64,000 nt of DNA, taken from contig CM020618.1 in assembly GCA_009829735.1 (NCBI GenBank), positions 6,384,882 through 6,448,881 on the forward strand. The letters are read 5' to 3'. Origin of the DNA: Pyropia yezoensis. Lineage: Eukaryota; Rhodophyta; Bangiophyceae; Bangiales; Bangiaceae. The position numbers were made by a program, and so were the translations under genes. Positions 1 to 9,502 of this stretch are shown here, one piece after another (the first letter of the stretch is position 1; each line of letters opens with the position of its first letter). A model generated the notes under the pieces. The model had not been told where the DNA came from and did no database searches. It saw nothing but the letters and a program-made list of their open reading frames with translations.

Positions 1-1130
1 AACCGACCGGGCAATCGAGCAGAGGGTGGCCGTCGTCCGCGCGCACCCAAGCACGAGTCTATGCAATGATCCCCACTTGTCTTCCCCCTCCTCCCTCCTC
101 GCTACTCGATGCGAGGGAGCGCTTATATAGGCGCGGAGTGTCTCACCACAGGCGTGAGACGGCACTCCACACCCCATAGGCAAAGCATGCACACATGGCA
201 AAACAAACACACAACGCAGCGCGAGGATGCAGCGTCAAATTGCCAGCGCGGCCGACATGTGTCAGCACGGCTGACGAAATGTGATGGAACCACGCGATTG
301 GCTCCGTAACATTCCATCACCTTCCAGAATCATTCGCAATCACGGTTTCGACCATTATGGAACTCGCGTGGCGTTACTGTCAGCAGCGACCGCAACATCC
401 AAGATCATCCAGAACCATCTAGTGATGACTGGGCCGCGTCGGACAGCAATGTGACGCAGGTTCCATCAGCTATGGATTCACACTGTGGAAGACCTGGGGA
501 ACAGAAGTGGGCAATATCGTCAGATCCTCTGTTAAGGTTTTTTACTCCAAATTTGGATGTCTCGTGAAACTCTGCTTCGGTCTGCAGACCGTGAGCCGGT
601 CTCGATGACCACGGCCCTGGTCCGGTGCCTATTTGGCGGCCTAGGAGCACCCCTGGGAGGACCAGTTCTTAAACGGGCCACGTCGAGCCCCCGCGGACGG
701 AAAGTATTCAGAAACTATTTCCCTGTGGGCAGAGGCAAATTCCGCCACCCTCTAATCCAGGACGGCCCCGTGAATTGGACTGAACACGCGCCGCCCGTGA
801 GAGCCATTCTATTCAGAAACTGTTGCCTGCTGAGACGGTCCTTTTTTTTTCGCCGCGGAAGCGAGCAGGGCGCCTCTCTTTGGTCAAGATGGCGCCCCAT
901 TGGTCCAGCACGATGCGCTTGTTGTCACAGGAGAGGCTTCACCCTCCAGCTTGAAGACGGACTTCGCAGGCCAACACACGCGACCGACACGCCTGCTGCC
1001 TCTCGCCCCGCCGGTCACCCCTGTCTTTCGCCAAGTCGCTCCGCGCTGGCTATGCTGCCTCTGCTTTCTGCCACCCCACCCTCCGTCTCCCCGCCTCCCC
1101 ACGGCAGCTGCAGCTTTCCCCCCCCCCCCC
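1..1130. other. Left-end spacer, no supported gene
   Basis: Moderate-GC sequence with no frame that looks like a conserved protein. A TATA-like stretch (cttatatagg, about 129-138) lies in a GC-rich context and could be a core promoter for something on the + strand. A short near-repeat (TATTCAGAAACT) occurs near 706 and 810. The open frame over 557-1285 is Arg/Pro-rich and reads like a composition artefact. Confidence 0.3.
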
Positions 1131-1333
1131 ACTTGCCTCCGTCGACGCCCTCTCCGCCGACGTTGCCGGCACCGTCACCTGCGGCACTGACAGCGCCGCC
1201 CAGCTCGCCGCCACCCCCGCCGCCGCCGCCGCCGCCGCCGCCGCGGCCACCACCGCCGCCGCCGCCGGAGATGGAAATGCTGTGAACGAGTCGGTGGCGG
1301 TGGCGGTGGCGGGCGGGGGGAGCCTCCGCCGGT

Positions 1334-1420
<87 letters not shown>

Positions 1421-2336
1421 GGCCGGCTGCGACGCGGCCGGCGGAGGCGGAGGAGCTGCGGGACGTGCGGGAGGGGCGGGCGGTTTTAAAGGGATAGGCC
1501 GCGGCGTCGGCGGCGGCGGCGGTGGCGGCGGCGGCGGCCGCGGCGGCCGTCCCCGTGTCGTGGGCGGATGGCCCACCGCACCCGCTGGGCGGTGCGGACC
1601 ACGCGCACGGCACGGCCGCGGCGGCGGCGGCGATGGCCGCCGCCGAGGAGCACGCGCTGGGGGCCATGTGGGGGGGGCCCCTCGGGGGGGGGGGGGGTAC
1701 GACGGGCCGCTGAGCCACCCGGGGGGCGGGAGAAGGACGGAGGGGGTGGGCGGGGGGGGGGGGCGGGGGCGCCGGGGGGGGGGCAAGGCGGGGGGCTGAG
1801 CCGCCACTGGGGGGCCGTTTTGGCGGACGAAGGACGCGGCGGAGGGCCGGCGGTGGCGGCGGCGGCACCAGCGCGGGGCCCGACACGCCGGCGAGGGGGT
1901 GGCGGTGGCGCCCGGCGCGGCGGCGCGGCAGGCGGCCGGCCGGCGCGGGGTGCGGCGGGCGGCAGCGCGGCGGCGGCGCCAGGTGGGGGGGGCGGCGCCG
2001 CTGGAGGGGGGAGGGACGGGGCGCGGCGGCGAGGGGGGTGCTGGGGGGGGGGGCGGCCGCCGGCGACGGCCCGCGCGCCGCCGCGGCGGCCGGTGCCGCC
2101 CCCCCCTCGCCTTGACGAGCACCCCGACGGCGCGCGACGGCGGCGGCGGCGGCGGCGGCGGCGCGGCGGCGCGGCCCGCCGGCGCATTCCAGGCCGCGGC
2201 GGCGGCCGGGCACGCGACCGCCGCCGCGGCCGCGTCGGCGGCCGCCGCCGCGCGGAGCGTCGCCCACACGTCCGCCACGCTCGCCAGCAGCCGCACCAGC
2301 GCGGCGGCCTCGGCCAGGCGGAGGGTGCTCGGCGGC

Positions 2337-2376
<40 letters not shown>

Positions 2377-2497
2377 CGCCGCGCCGGCCGCCGCCACCAG
2401 CCGCCGCCGCCGCGGACGCCGCCGCCGCCGCCGCCGCGGACGCCGCCGCGGCGGCCACTTCCGCCGGGCGGCGGCCGCTATCACCCCCCCCCCCTCA

Positions 2498-2559
<62 letters not shown>

Positions 2560-2816
2560 CGGCGTCCACGCGCCCGCCACCACACCCGCGCGCGCAACGG
2601 TGGCGTCGACGTGACCGAGCAGCTCTGTCGCAACGACGCGGACGCCCACGTCGGGCCGCCGCGTCCGCGCCGCGACCGCGACCGCGTCATCGGCGGTGGC
2701 GGTGAGGACGGGCGCGAGTGGCAGCCGCGGGAGGACGTACGTGGGGAGGGGGGGAGGGGATGGGGGGGGGGGGGCGCCGCCGCCGCCGGCGAGACGGCGG
2801 CGGCTGCTGCCGCCCA

Positions 2817-2857
<41 letters not shown>

Positions 2858-3232
2858 AGGGGCACCGCCGCGGCGGCGGCGTGCACGCCGCGGCGCCCCC
2901 TCACGCCGGCGACCGAGGCGGCGCGCAGCGGCGGCGGCGGCGCGAGCAGCGCCGCCGGCCGGCCGAACAGCATGTCCACGACCGCGGCGGTGGCGGCGGC
3001 GGTCGCTGCCGCCGCCGCCGCGGCCGCCGCCTCCACCGCCGGCCGCAGGCGGCCGCCGCCGCCGGCCAAAATCCCCCCCCGCCGCCGCCGCTGACGCGGT
3101 GGCCCGCGGGGTCGGGCCTGCCGCCGCCGCCGCCGCCACGGGCAGCGGCGGTGGGCTCCCCGCCGGCGGGGGCCCCGCCGCGGCCGTCGCCGCCGCCCGC
3201 CACGGCCACCGCGGCTGCCGCGGCAGCCCCGT

Positions 3233-3265
<33 letters not shown>

Positions 3266-3510
3266 GGACTGTGGCGGCGGCGGCGGCGTCGCCGCCCGCG
3301 TCGCGGCGGGTGCGGGGCGGCATCAAGCGCCCGCTGGGAACCGCCGCGACGCCGCCGCCCGCCGGCGGCGGCCGGCGGCGGCCGTCCCCCGCGGGCGCCG
3401 ACTCGCACCCGCCGCCCACCCCGCCGCGGCCGGGCAGTGGCGGCGGCGGCGGAGGCGGCAGCGGCGCGCCGCCCCGCTGCCCCCCTTACCGACGGCGTCG
3501 CCGTCGTCGC

Positions 3511-3561
<51 letters not shown>

Positions 3562-3640
3562 GCAGGGCCCGCCGCGCCGACCAGCCCACAGAGAGGGTCG
3601 ACCTCGGCGCGCCGCGCGGCGCGTGGTGGGGGAGGTGACA
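1131..3640. repeat. GCC/GGC trinucleotide and G/C homopolymer block
   Basis: Dominated by long GCC/GGC runs (about 1206-1265, 1334-1420, 2338-2375, 2503-2556, 3515-3560) and G runs. All six frames are open for long distances as poly-Ala, poly-Pro, poly-Arg or poly-Gly, so openness is not evidence of coding. A few pieces look more protein-like. On the + strand, 1132-1350 reads LASVDALSADVAGTV and GDGNAVNESVAVAVAG. On the - strand, pieces near 2230-2330, 2570-2700 and 2900-3000 have regular hydrophobic patterning (for example AEAAALVRLLASVADVWATL). The + pieces could be 5' coding sequence of the fasciclin gene; the - pieces could belong to a separate repeat-expanded gene. Neither is resolved. 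Confidence 0.5.
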
Positions 3641-3641
3641 G

Positions 3642-4303
3642 GGGCGCCCGTCGAGCCCGCGCCGGTCGAGCCGGTGCTGCAGACGATTGCCGACATTGTG
3701 GCCGGCAACGACGACTCCTCGGTGCTCCTTACCGCGCTCCAGGCGGCGAGCCTGGTGGACACGGTGGCGGACGCGTCTGCGTCACTGACGGTGTTTGCGC
3801 CCACCAACGCGGCGTTCCTGGGCCTGGCCCACACGTTGGGGTACACGAGCAACGACGTGGACGGTGTGTTTGCGTTCCTGGTGCAGACGCTGACGGGCCT
3901 GGCGGACGGCGGCGACCCGGTGCCGCTGCTGGCGTCCGTGCTCAAGTTCCACGTGGTAGGCTCCACGGTGTCGTCGACTGAGCTGGTGGCGACGGGCTTC
4001 TTTGAGCCGCTCGAGGGCCCGGCGGTGGTGCTTGCCGAGGACGGCAAGACGCTGTACGACTACGCTCCGGGGGTGGCGGACCCGATGCTGGTGGCGGAGA
4101 TGCTGGACATTGAGGCGTCCAACGGTGTGATCCACGCGATTACCGGCGTGCTGCTGCCGATGCCGGTGCTGTCGCCCATGCCTGTCGCTCCGACTCAGGC
4201 GCCAGCGACACCGACGTACGAGCAGAGATTCTCTGGTTACTATGGCAGGGGTGGGAGGCGCCACGGCGAGAAGAGCCGTCGGTACCGGGACGTTTACGGT
4301 TAG
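3642..4303 (+). CDS. Fasciclin (FAS1) domain protein, 5' end unresolved
   Basis: One complete FAS1 domain of about 160 residues, usually an extracellular adhesion or cell-wall module anchored at the surface. The H1-like motif LTVFAPTNAAF and the C-terminal motif NGVIHAITGVLLP are both present, with LKFHVVG between them. After the domain comes a Met/Pro-rich linker and a basic Tyr/Gly/Arg tail (FSGYYGRGGRR...) ending at TAG 4301-4303. Upstream the frame stays open but turns into Arg/Ala/Gly repeats. The start used here is a possible splice acceptor (ggtgacag, ending 3641); the signal peptide and first exon are not identified. The gene is tail to tail with the SPX-MFS transporter, whose stop lies about 190 bp away. 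The domain call is firm; the gene model is partial. Confidence 0.75.
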
Positions 4304-4496
4304 TTTTTGGGGCGCCGTTATCGGGGTCGGGCAGTCTGTGTGGTGGTGGTGGTGAGTGTAGGGGCTGTGCCCAGCGAGGGTGCCTATAGAGGCTTGCGCG
4401 CGTGGCCTGCATTGCAGGCTGTGTCAGTGTCGTGAAGAGAGAAGTGAGAGCGCTATCTCCCAAGAAATATATTTGGTTTCTGTCTTCCTATGTCGT

Positions 4497-7400
4497 TTAC
4501 GCTGCCGTCTGGGAGACCTTCCAGCTCACGGTCTTTCCCCCGTCCCTCACTCCTCCCTCAAGGTCGCTTCCACGCCCCCCCCCCTCTCCCGCCACCGCCT
4601 GCCCACCCCCAATTGCCTCGCCCTCACTCTCTGTATCATCGTCATCGTCGTCCCCGTCACCACCAAGCAGCGAAAAGGAGGCGGCCACGGCCCAAACGGT
4701 CAGCCCCATCGCCGCCGCCAGCGGCACGTACGCCCGCGCCAGCAACATAATCCGCTCCGCAGAGGCTGCGGCGGCCGTGCCCGCCTGGTCGGGACGGTGA
4801 CCTACCCCCGCGAGCGTCACGCCGAGGTCGCCAATGGCGCGGCCAAGCATGCCCGCTTCGGTGGAAAGGAGCCCGCCATTGAGGGTGCCCCCCGCAAGGC
4901 AGGTAGGCATCGTGTCTACGAGCAGCGCCATGGCGTGAGCCTCGACGAGATTAGACGAAACAAATATGATGACGGCGGCCACGACGTAGTGGGCGGCGGT
5001 GTACGCGCCACGAACCCACGGCAGAGGAATGATCGCCACACATCCCACCCCCAGGGACATCATCGTCCATAAAAGTGGTCGACGATCGTCGTAGCGGGCG
5101 GCGCGGAGGAGCGCAGAACCGAGCGCTGCAGCGGGGAACATGAGCAGACCGAGGGCGGCGAGAAAGGCCCCAACAGTGCCCGCACCCCACCCAAACGCCA
5201 CCGTCACGGTGCCTGCAGACGCCACCAGCAGCTCAGCAGCAACCTTAATGATAAAATACACCCACAGACAGAGAAGAACGCCCCGTTGTTGCACCACAGT
5301 AGCCAGCTTGGCCCGCACCGACTGCTTGGGCGGCGCCGCACCCGCGGCGGCGGCGGCAGCGGCAATGGCCCCGGGAGAGCCCGCTGGCGGCGGGCGGTCC
5401 CGGAACACCGCCGCCAACACCATAATGTAGACAGCCCAGACGGCGACGAGAGCCCAGCCGGGGGTGGTCAGCCGGTTGAATGCCAGCCCTCCAATGACGC
5501 CTTCGGGTGCCCGCGACAGCGCCGACGCCAGCGCCGGTCCTGCCGCCATGCCCAGCGCGGAGACAGACACAAACGCGGCGGACCGGCGGGTGCGGTCGGC
5601 GCGCGCAGAAAAATCCGATATAAACCGCCGGTTGATAGCGCGGGCCCCCCCGCAGCCCACCAGCAGGCGGCCCACCAACACCAGCGGCAGAGACTGGGCA
5701 GTATAAGCGGCAGCGTAGAGGGCGTTGCCAGCGAGACATGACGTGGACGCCACGAGTAGTGGTGCCTTGACGGTGCCACCGTTTGAGGCCGCGGAAAAGG
5801 CCACGGAAGAGAAGAGGCCAGCAAAGGGGGTAAGGCCAACAATCACACCGGCGAACGACTCAGACGCACCCAGCTGTGCGGCGTAAGCGCCCGCCGTAGG
5901 CGCGCATACATACATGGACACGACGTAGAGAAAGGCTGACGCGAGGTTGAGCACAAAGTGTGACTCTGGCGGTGGTGGGGCACCGACGCTGCGCAGGGGG
6001 GTGCCCACCCTGTTGCTACGATCGCCGTCGGCGGTGCCGACACCACCAGCAGCGCCGCCACCGTCGGCTTCTGATTCCCCTTCCGCGGCGTCCCCGTCAT
6101 CATCGTCATCCGAAGCCCACTCGATACCCGACTGGAGGGCGAGCGTGCGCGTCACCGACACGGTGCCCTCCTCCATCAGTGCCGCGGCGGTGCCTAGCCG
6201 CCGCACCAGATTCGCATTGTCCGCCGACGCCTTGTCCAGGCGTTCCACCAATTCTCCCACCGCCACCGCCGACAGGCCACCGCAACCGCCACCGTCCGCT
6301 GACCGCAAGGTCACGGCCGTAGCGCCATAGCCCACGTCAGCGGGCACACCAGCGTCCACCCGCATTCCCAAATCATCGAGGGACCGCACCAGCCGCCCGG
6401 CCGCCGCGTCAAGCTCCCCAAGCGCCAAGCACAGCCGGCCAAGCAGCGCTCGGAGCCCGGCGTAGCGGCCGGCGCCCAAGCCGGCCGGCGCCAGGCCCGT
6501 CGCCGCCACCGCCGCGGCCGTTACGCCGTAGCCGGCCACCGCGTCAGCAATCACGTCTGCGGCATGGTGGGCGCCTCCCCGCCCCCCGCCACCACCGCCG
6601 CCGTCAGCAGAGTTATGGGCTGCAGACGCCCCGCCCCCCCCCCCCCCCCTTCTGCTTGTCCCTCCGCCACGTGGCCGCCTCGTGGAGACCCCCCCCGCCA
6701 GCGGGTCCCAGCCGACGCGGGCGGCGAGCTTAGCCCCCAACTTGGCTGCCGCCTTCTCATTGACCCGCCCAAACGCCAGCAGCGCGAGCGCCCGAAGACT
6801 CAGCCGGTGGGCTTCCTCGGTCAGCTGGGCCAGCCGCCCAGCCATACCGGCGGCGTCGACCGGCGGCAGCCCGTCGTCGGCGTCATCATCGCTGGCATCG
6901 CCGTCGACGACAGCCGCCCAGTCGGGGTGCGCTAGCAATTCGCGAAGGCCCCCCGCCAGGCGGCCCTGCTCCATCAGGTAAAAGAGCGTCGCGTCGGCAA
7001 TGGCGCGGTGGAGGTCCGCCGCGACGGCAGCCACCGCCTCGGGGGGCACCCCAACCGCGGCACCACCGCCGTCTCCGCCGCTGCCACCGCCGCCGGCGCT
7101 GGCGTCAGAGGCGCCGCCCCCAAAGGATAGTGTCGACCGTAGGCGGTCCAGCACGCCGCCCCCCCCCCCGCCGCCGCCGCTCCCCGCGCTGAGCAGCGAC
7201 ACCCCACTCGCCGACGGCGTCGCCGCCGCCGCCACGCTGGGCCGTCTTGCCGACGGGAGGCGCTTGATGGCCTTTCGAATCCGCCCGTACGGCACGTACT
7301 CGGCCTTCCACTCGGGGCGCATCCGCGCCTTGTAGCGGCGACGGAACTTGTCCGCCTTGCCCCCCCCGCGGTCGCCCCCGCGGTCACCACCGCGGCTGCT

Positions 7401-7529
7401 GGCAGCGGGCACGGTCATGGCGCGGCGGGGCACGTCCACCACCCCCGTGGGGGAGGACTCTGGATCCGAATCCGCCGTGGCGGCGGGCGGGGGGGTGCCC
7501 CCAGGCGACGTGCGCTGGTGGCGCGGCAT
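4497..7529 (-). CDS. SPX-MFS vacuolar phosphate transporter-like protein
   Basis: A 1010-residue protein with an N-terminal SPX domain and a C-terminal major facilitator domain, the architecture of plant and algal PHT5/VPT transporters that load phosphate into the vacuole and sense inositol pyrophosphates. SPX hallmarks: RPEWKAEYVPYGRIRKAIK near residues 71-89, and a later helical part (residues ~165-275) including NEKAAAKLGAKLA, where the InsP-binding lysines of the family lie. Gly/Asp-rich insertions split the SPX domain and link it to the MFS part, which starts near residue 525 (FVLNLASAFLYVVSMYVC) and shows about ten to twelve hydrophobic segments, with an acidic cytosolic tail. ATG at 7529 opens the frame; no intron is needed. 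The long Gly/Asp linkers make it larger than the roughly 700-aa plant relatives. Substrate is inferred from architecture. Confidence 0.9.
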   Translation of the reverse strand: MPRHQRTSPGGTPPPAATADSDPESSPTGVVDVPRRAMTVPAASSRGGDRGGDRGGGKADKFRRRYKARMRPEWKAEYVPYGRIRKAIKRLPSARRPSVAAAATPSASGVSLLSAGSGGGGGGGGVLDRLRSTLSFGGGASDASAGGGGSGGDGGGAAVGVPPEAVAAVAADLHRAIADATLFYLMEQGRLAGGLRELLAHPDWAAVVDGDASDDDADDGLPPVDAAGMAGRLAQLTEEAHRLSLRALALLAFGRVNEKAAAKLGAKLAARVGWDPLAGGVSTRRPRGGGTSRRGGGGGGASAAHNSADGGGGGGGRGGAHHAADVIADAVAGYGVTAAAVAATGLAPAGLGAGRYAGLRALLGRLCLALGELDAAAGRLVRSLDDLGMRVDAGVPADVGYGATAVTLRSADGGGCGGLSAVAVGELVERLDKASADNANLVRRLGTAAALMEEGTVSVTRTLALQSGIEWASDDDDDGDAAEGESEADGGGAAGGVGTADGDRSNRVGTPLRSVGAPPPPESHFVLNLASAFLYVVSMYVCAPTAGAYAAQLGASESFAGVIVGLTPFAGLFSSVAFSAASNGGTVKAPLLVASTSCLAGNALYAAAYTAQSLPLVLVGRLLVGCGGARAINRRFISDFSARADRTRRSAAFVSVSALGMAAGPALASALSRAPEGVIGGLAFNRLTTPGWALVAVWAVYIMVLAAVFRDRPPPAGSPGAIAAAAAAAGAAPPKQSVRAKLATVVQQRGVLLCLWVYFIIKVAAELLVASAGTVTVAFGWGAGTVGAFLAALGLLMFPAAALGSALLRAARYDDRRPLLWTMMSLGVGCVAIIPLPWVRGAYTAAHYVVAAVIIFVSSNLVEAHAMALLVDTMPTCLAGGTLNGGLLSTEAGMLGRAIGDLGVTLAGVGHRPDQAGTAAAASAERIMLLARAYVPLAAAMGLTVWAVAASFSLLGGDGDDDDDDTESEGEAIGGGQAVAGEGGGRGSDLEGGVRDGGKTVSWKVSQTAA

Positions 7530-7991
7530 GACGACGAATGATGGGGAGGCAGCGATAGAAGAGGCGAGTAGCCCGCGGGCAAGGGGCGGGGCGGGCGGGG
7601 CGGGGACAGGTTTTGGGCGCCGCGGGAAGTATCAAAATGGTGGGCGCAGAGGCAGGGGGATAAGAGGGGGAACAGGCAGAAGGGGGGGGGGGGGGGAGGG
7701 GGCAAAGAGACAGGAAGGGGTAGGGGGGCAAAGAGGCCGGGGGGGGGGGAAGGCGTGGGCGGGGAGGAGGCCGGGATCCTGACAGGGTTGGCACCGACCA
7801 ACAGCGAGTGGCAGGCGACCACCTGCCCATGGGCGGCCGCCGTCGCCCCCGACGGCGGCGGCGGGTATCCAAAACCGTGGCCGCGGCGGCGGTGGGCGCG
7901 CCGACCCGCAGCGCCACAGAGGTACGGACGCTCCACCCGGACAGTGACCGCCGCGGCGCACGCGCGGCCGGGCGGGTGCGCCGTCGGGGCG

Positions 7992-8036
<45 letters not shown>

Positions 8037-9502
8037 GGTGGCGGCGGCAGAGGGCACCAACCGCCAGCCGCGGCCCAGGCGGGGGACCAGCCGCCGCCAG
8101 AGGGGGGGCGGGGGAGGGGGGGGGGGGGGGGTGGGGGGAGCGCGGCTGTGCCGGCACCGTAGGCAGGCAACACGGAGGGGGCGGTCGCACGGAGCGGGCG
8201 CCGGCGGGCGCCGGGCGGTGGTCGCGGGCGGTACGGTACCCGGGGAAGGGCAGCCCCGCGTGGCGGAAGGGAGGCGGGAGGGGGCCACGGGGGGGGGGTG
8301 GGGGGGGGGGGGTGGGGGAGGCAGGCCGGGGCGCCGCGAGCCCCCCCCGGGGGGGGGGGGGGACCAGCGCCCCCATCTCCCCCCCCCCCCCCGCGGGGAG
8401 GGGCCTGAGCGGTGGCGGCGGCCCGAGGCGCAGGGCGCGCTGGGGATGTGGCTGCGCCTGGCGATGCAAAAGGCGGGCCTGCCGTCGACCAATCGGGGGG
8501 TGCCAGGTCCACAGGCGCGCGGGCGGCCAGGGTTTTTCTCTTTTTTTTGCGGCTCTCTCGCGGTGCAGAGGCGGCGCGGGCGGTGGCGGCGGTTTCGGGC
8601 CGCGCGGGGTCTCGGCCAGGGTGGGGGGGGGGGGGGGGTGGTGGTGGCGGGCCAGAGCGTCTGTGCAATGATGAGGGGATGCAATGAGGGGAAAAGGAAG
8701 GAGAGGAGTTGGAGGGGGGGGGGGGGGGGGGGGGGGTGGGGTGGGGTGGGGTGGGTGGGGGGGAAAGGGTGCAACACAGGCCACAGGGGGGTGGGGGGAG
8801 GGGTGGGGGGGGGGGGGGGGGGGGGGGGGGGCGGTGTGGAGGTGGTGGTGGCGGCGGTGCCCGCCCGTGCGCGCATGCGCCGCACCCGGCAGAAGGATGG
8901 GGATCCGTGGCGTGGCGGCGGCGGTGGGGCGGAGCGTCGGCGGCAACGGGACGTGGGGGGGACGGGGCGGGGAGGGGCGGCGCGGCCGACGCCAATGGGG
9001 CAACAGCGGCGTGCCGCGGATCGGATGAATGGGGGGCGGGGGGGGGGGGGTGGAGGGATGGGGGTGGCCACGGAGGGGGCCCGGCCCAATGTACATATAC
9101 ATACTCCACGGGGGGGGGAGGGGGGGGGTGTGTCAGGAGCATCCTGTCCTGATGGCGCGGGGGGGGAGGGGAGACCGTCGCCGCTGGGCGTAGGTAGAGG
9201 GGGGGGGGGGGGTGGCTACCACGGTGTGGGGTGGGAGCGAGGCGGCTGCCAATAATGACGGCAGCTGTGGGGACGCACCCGTCCCGCTGCGCAGACCATA
9301 GACCCATCATTGGTGGGGGAAAAAAAGAGCGGCCACTCCTTTTTTTTTTTATCCCACGTCCCCCCCGCTCTAACGGGCACGCCGCTCTCCCCCCCCCCCC
9401 ACCCCCCCCCCCCCCCTTCCCCGCCCGCCCTTCCCCCCTCCCTACATCCTGCCCTCCCATCCCACCATCCGGATTCCCGCCGCCGCCCGCCGCGCCGCCC
9501 GC
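7530..9502. other. G-run-rich spacer, no supported gene
   Basis: Dense G homopolymers and GGC/GGT repeats. Long Pro/Gly frames on both strands are composition artefacts. Near 9088-9106 there is a TGTACATATACATACTCC-like patch (read on +), about 400 bp past the stop of the minus-strand secreted-protein gene, and an A-rich stretch at 9320-9327. Either could belong to that gene's 3' UTR. Confidence 0.4.

Noticed and set aside
7384-9460. Very long Pro/Gly open frames on both strands
   Set aside because: G/C homopolymers leave all frames free of stops; no motif, biased only by composition.
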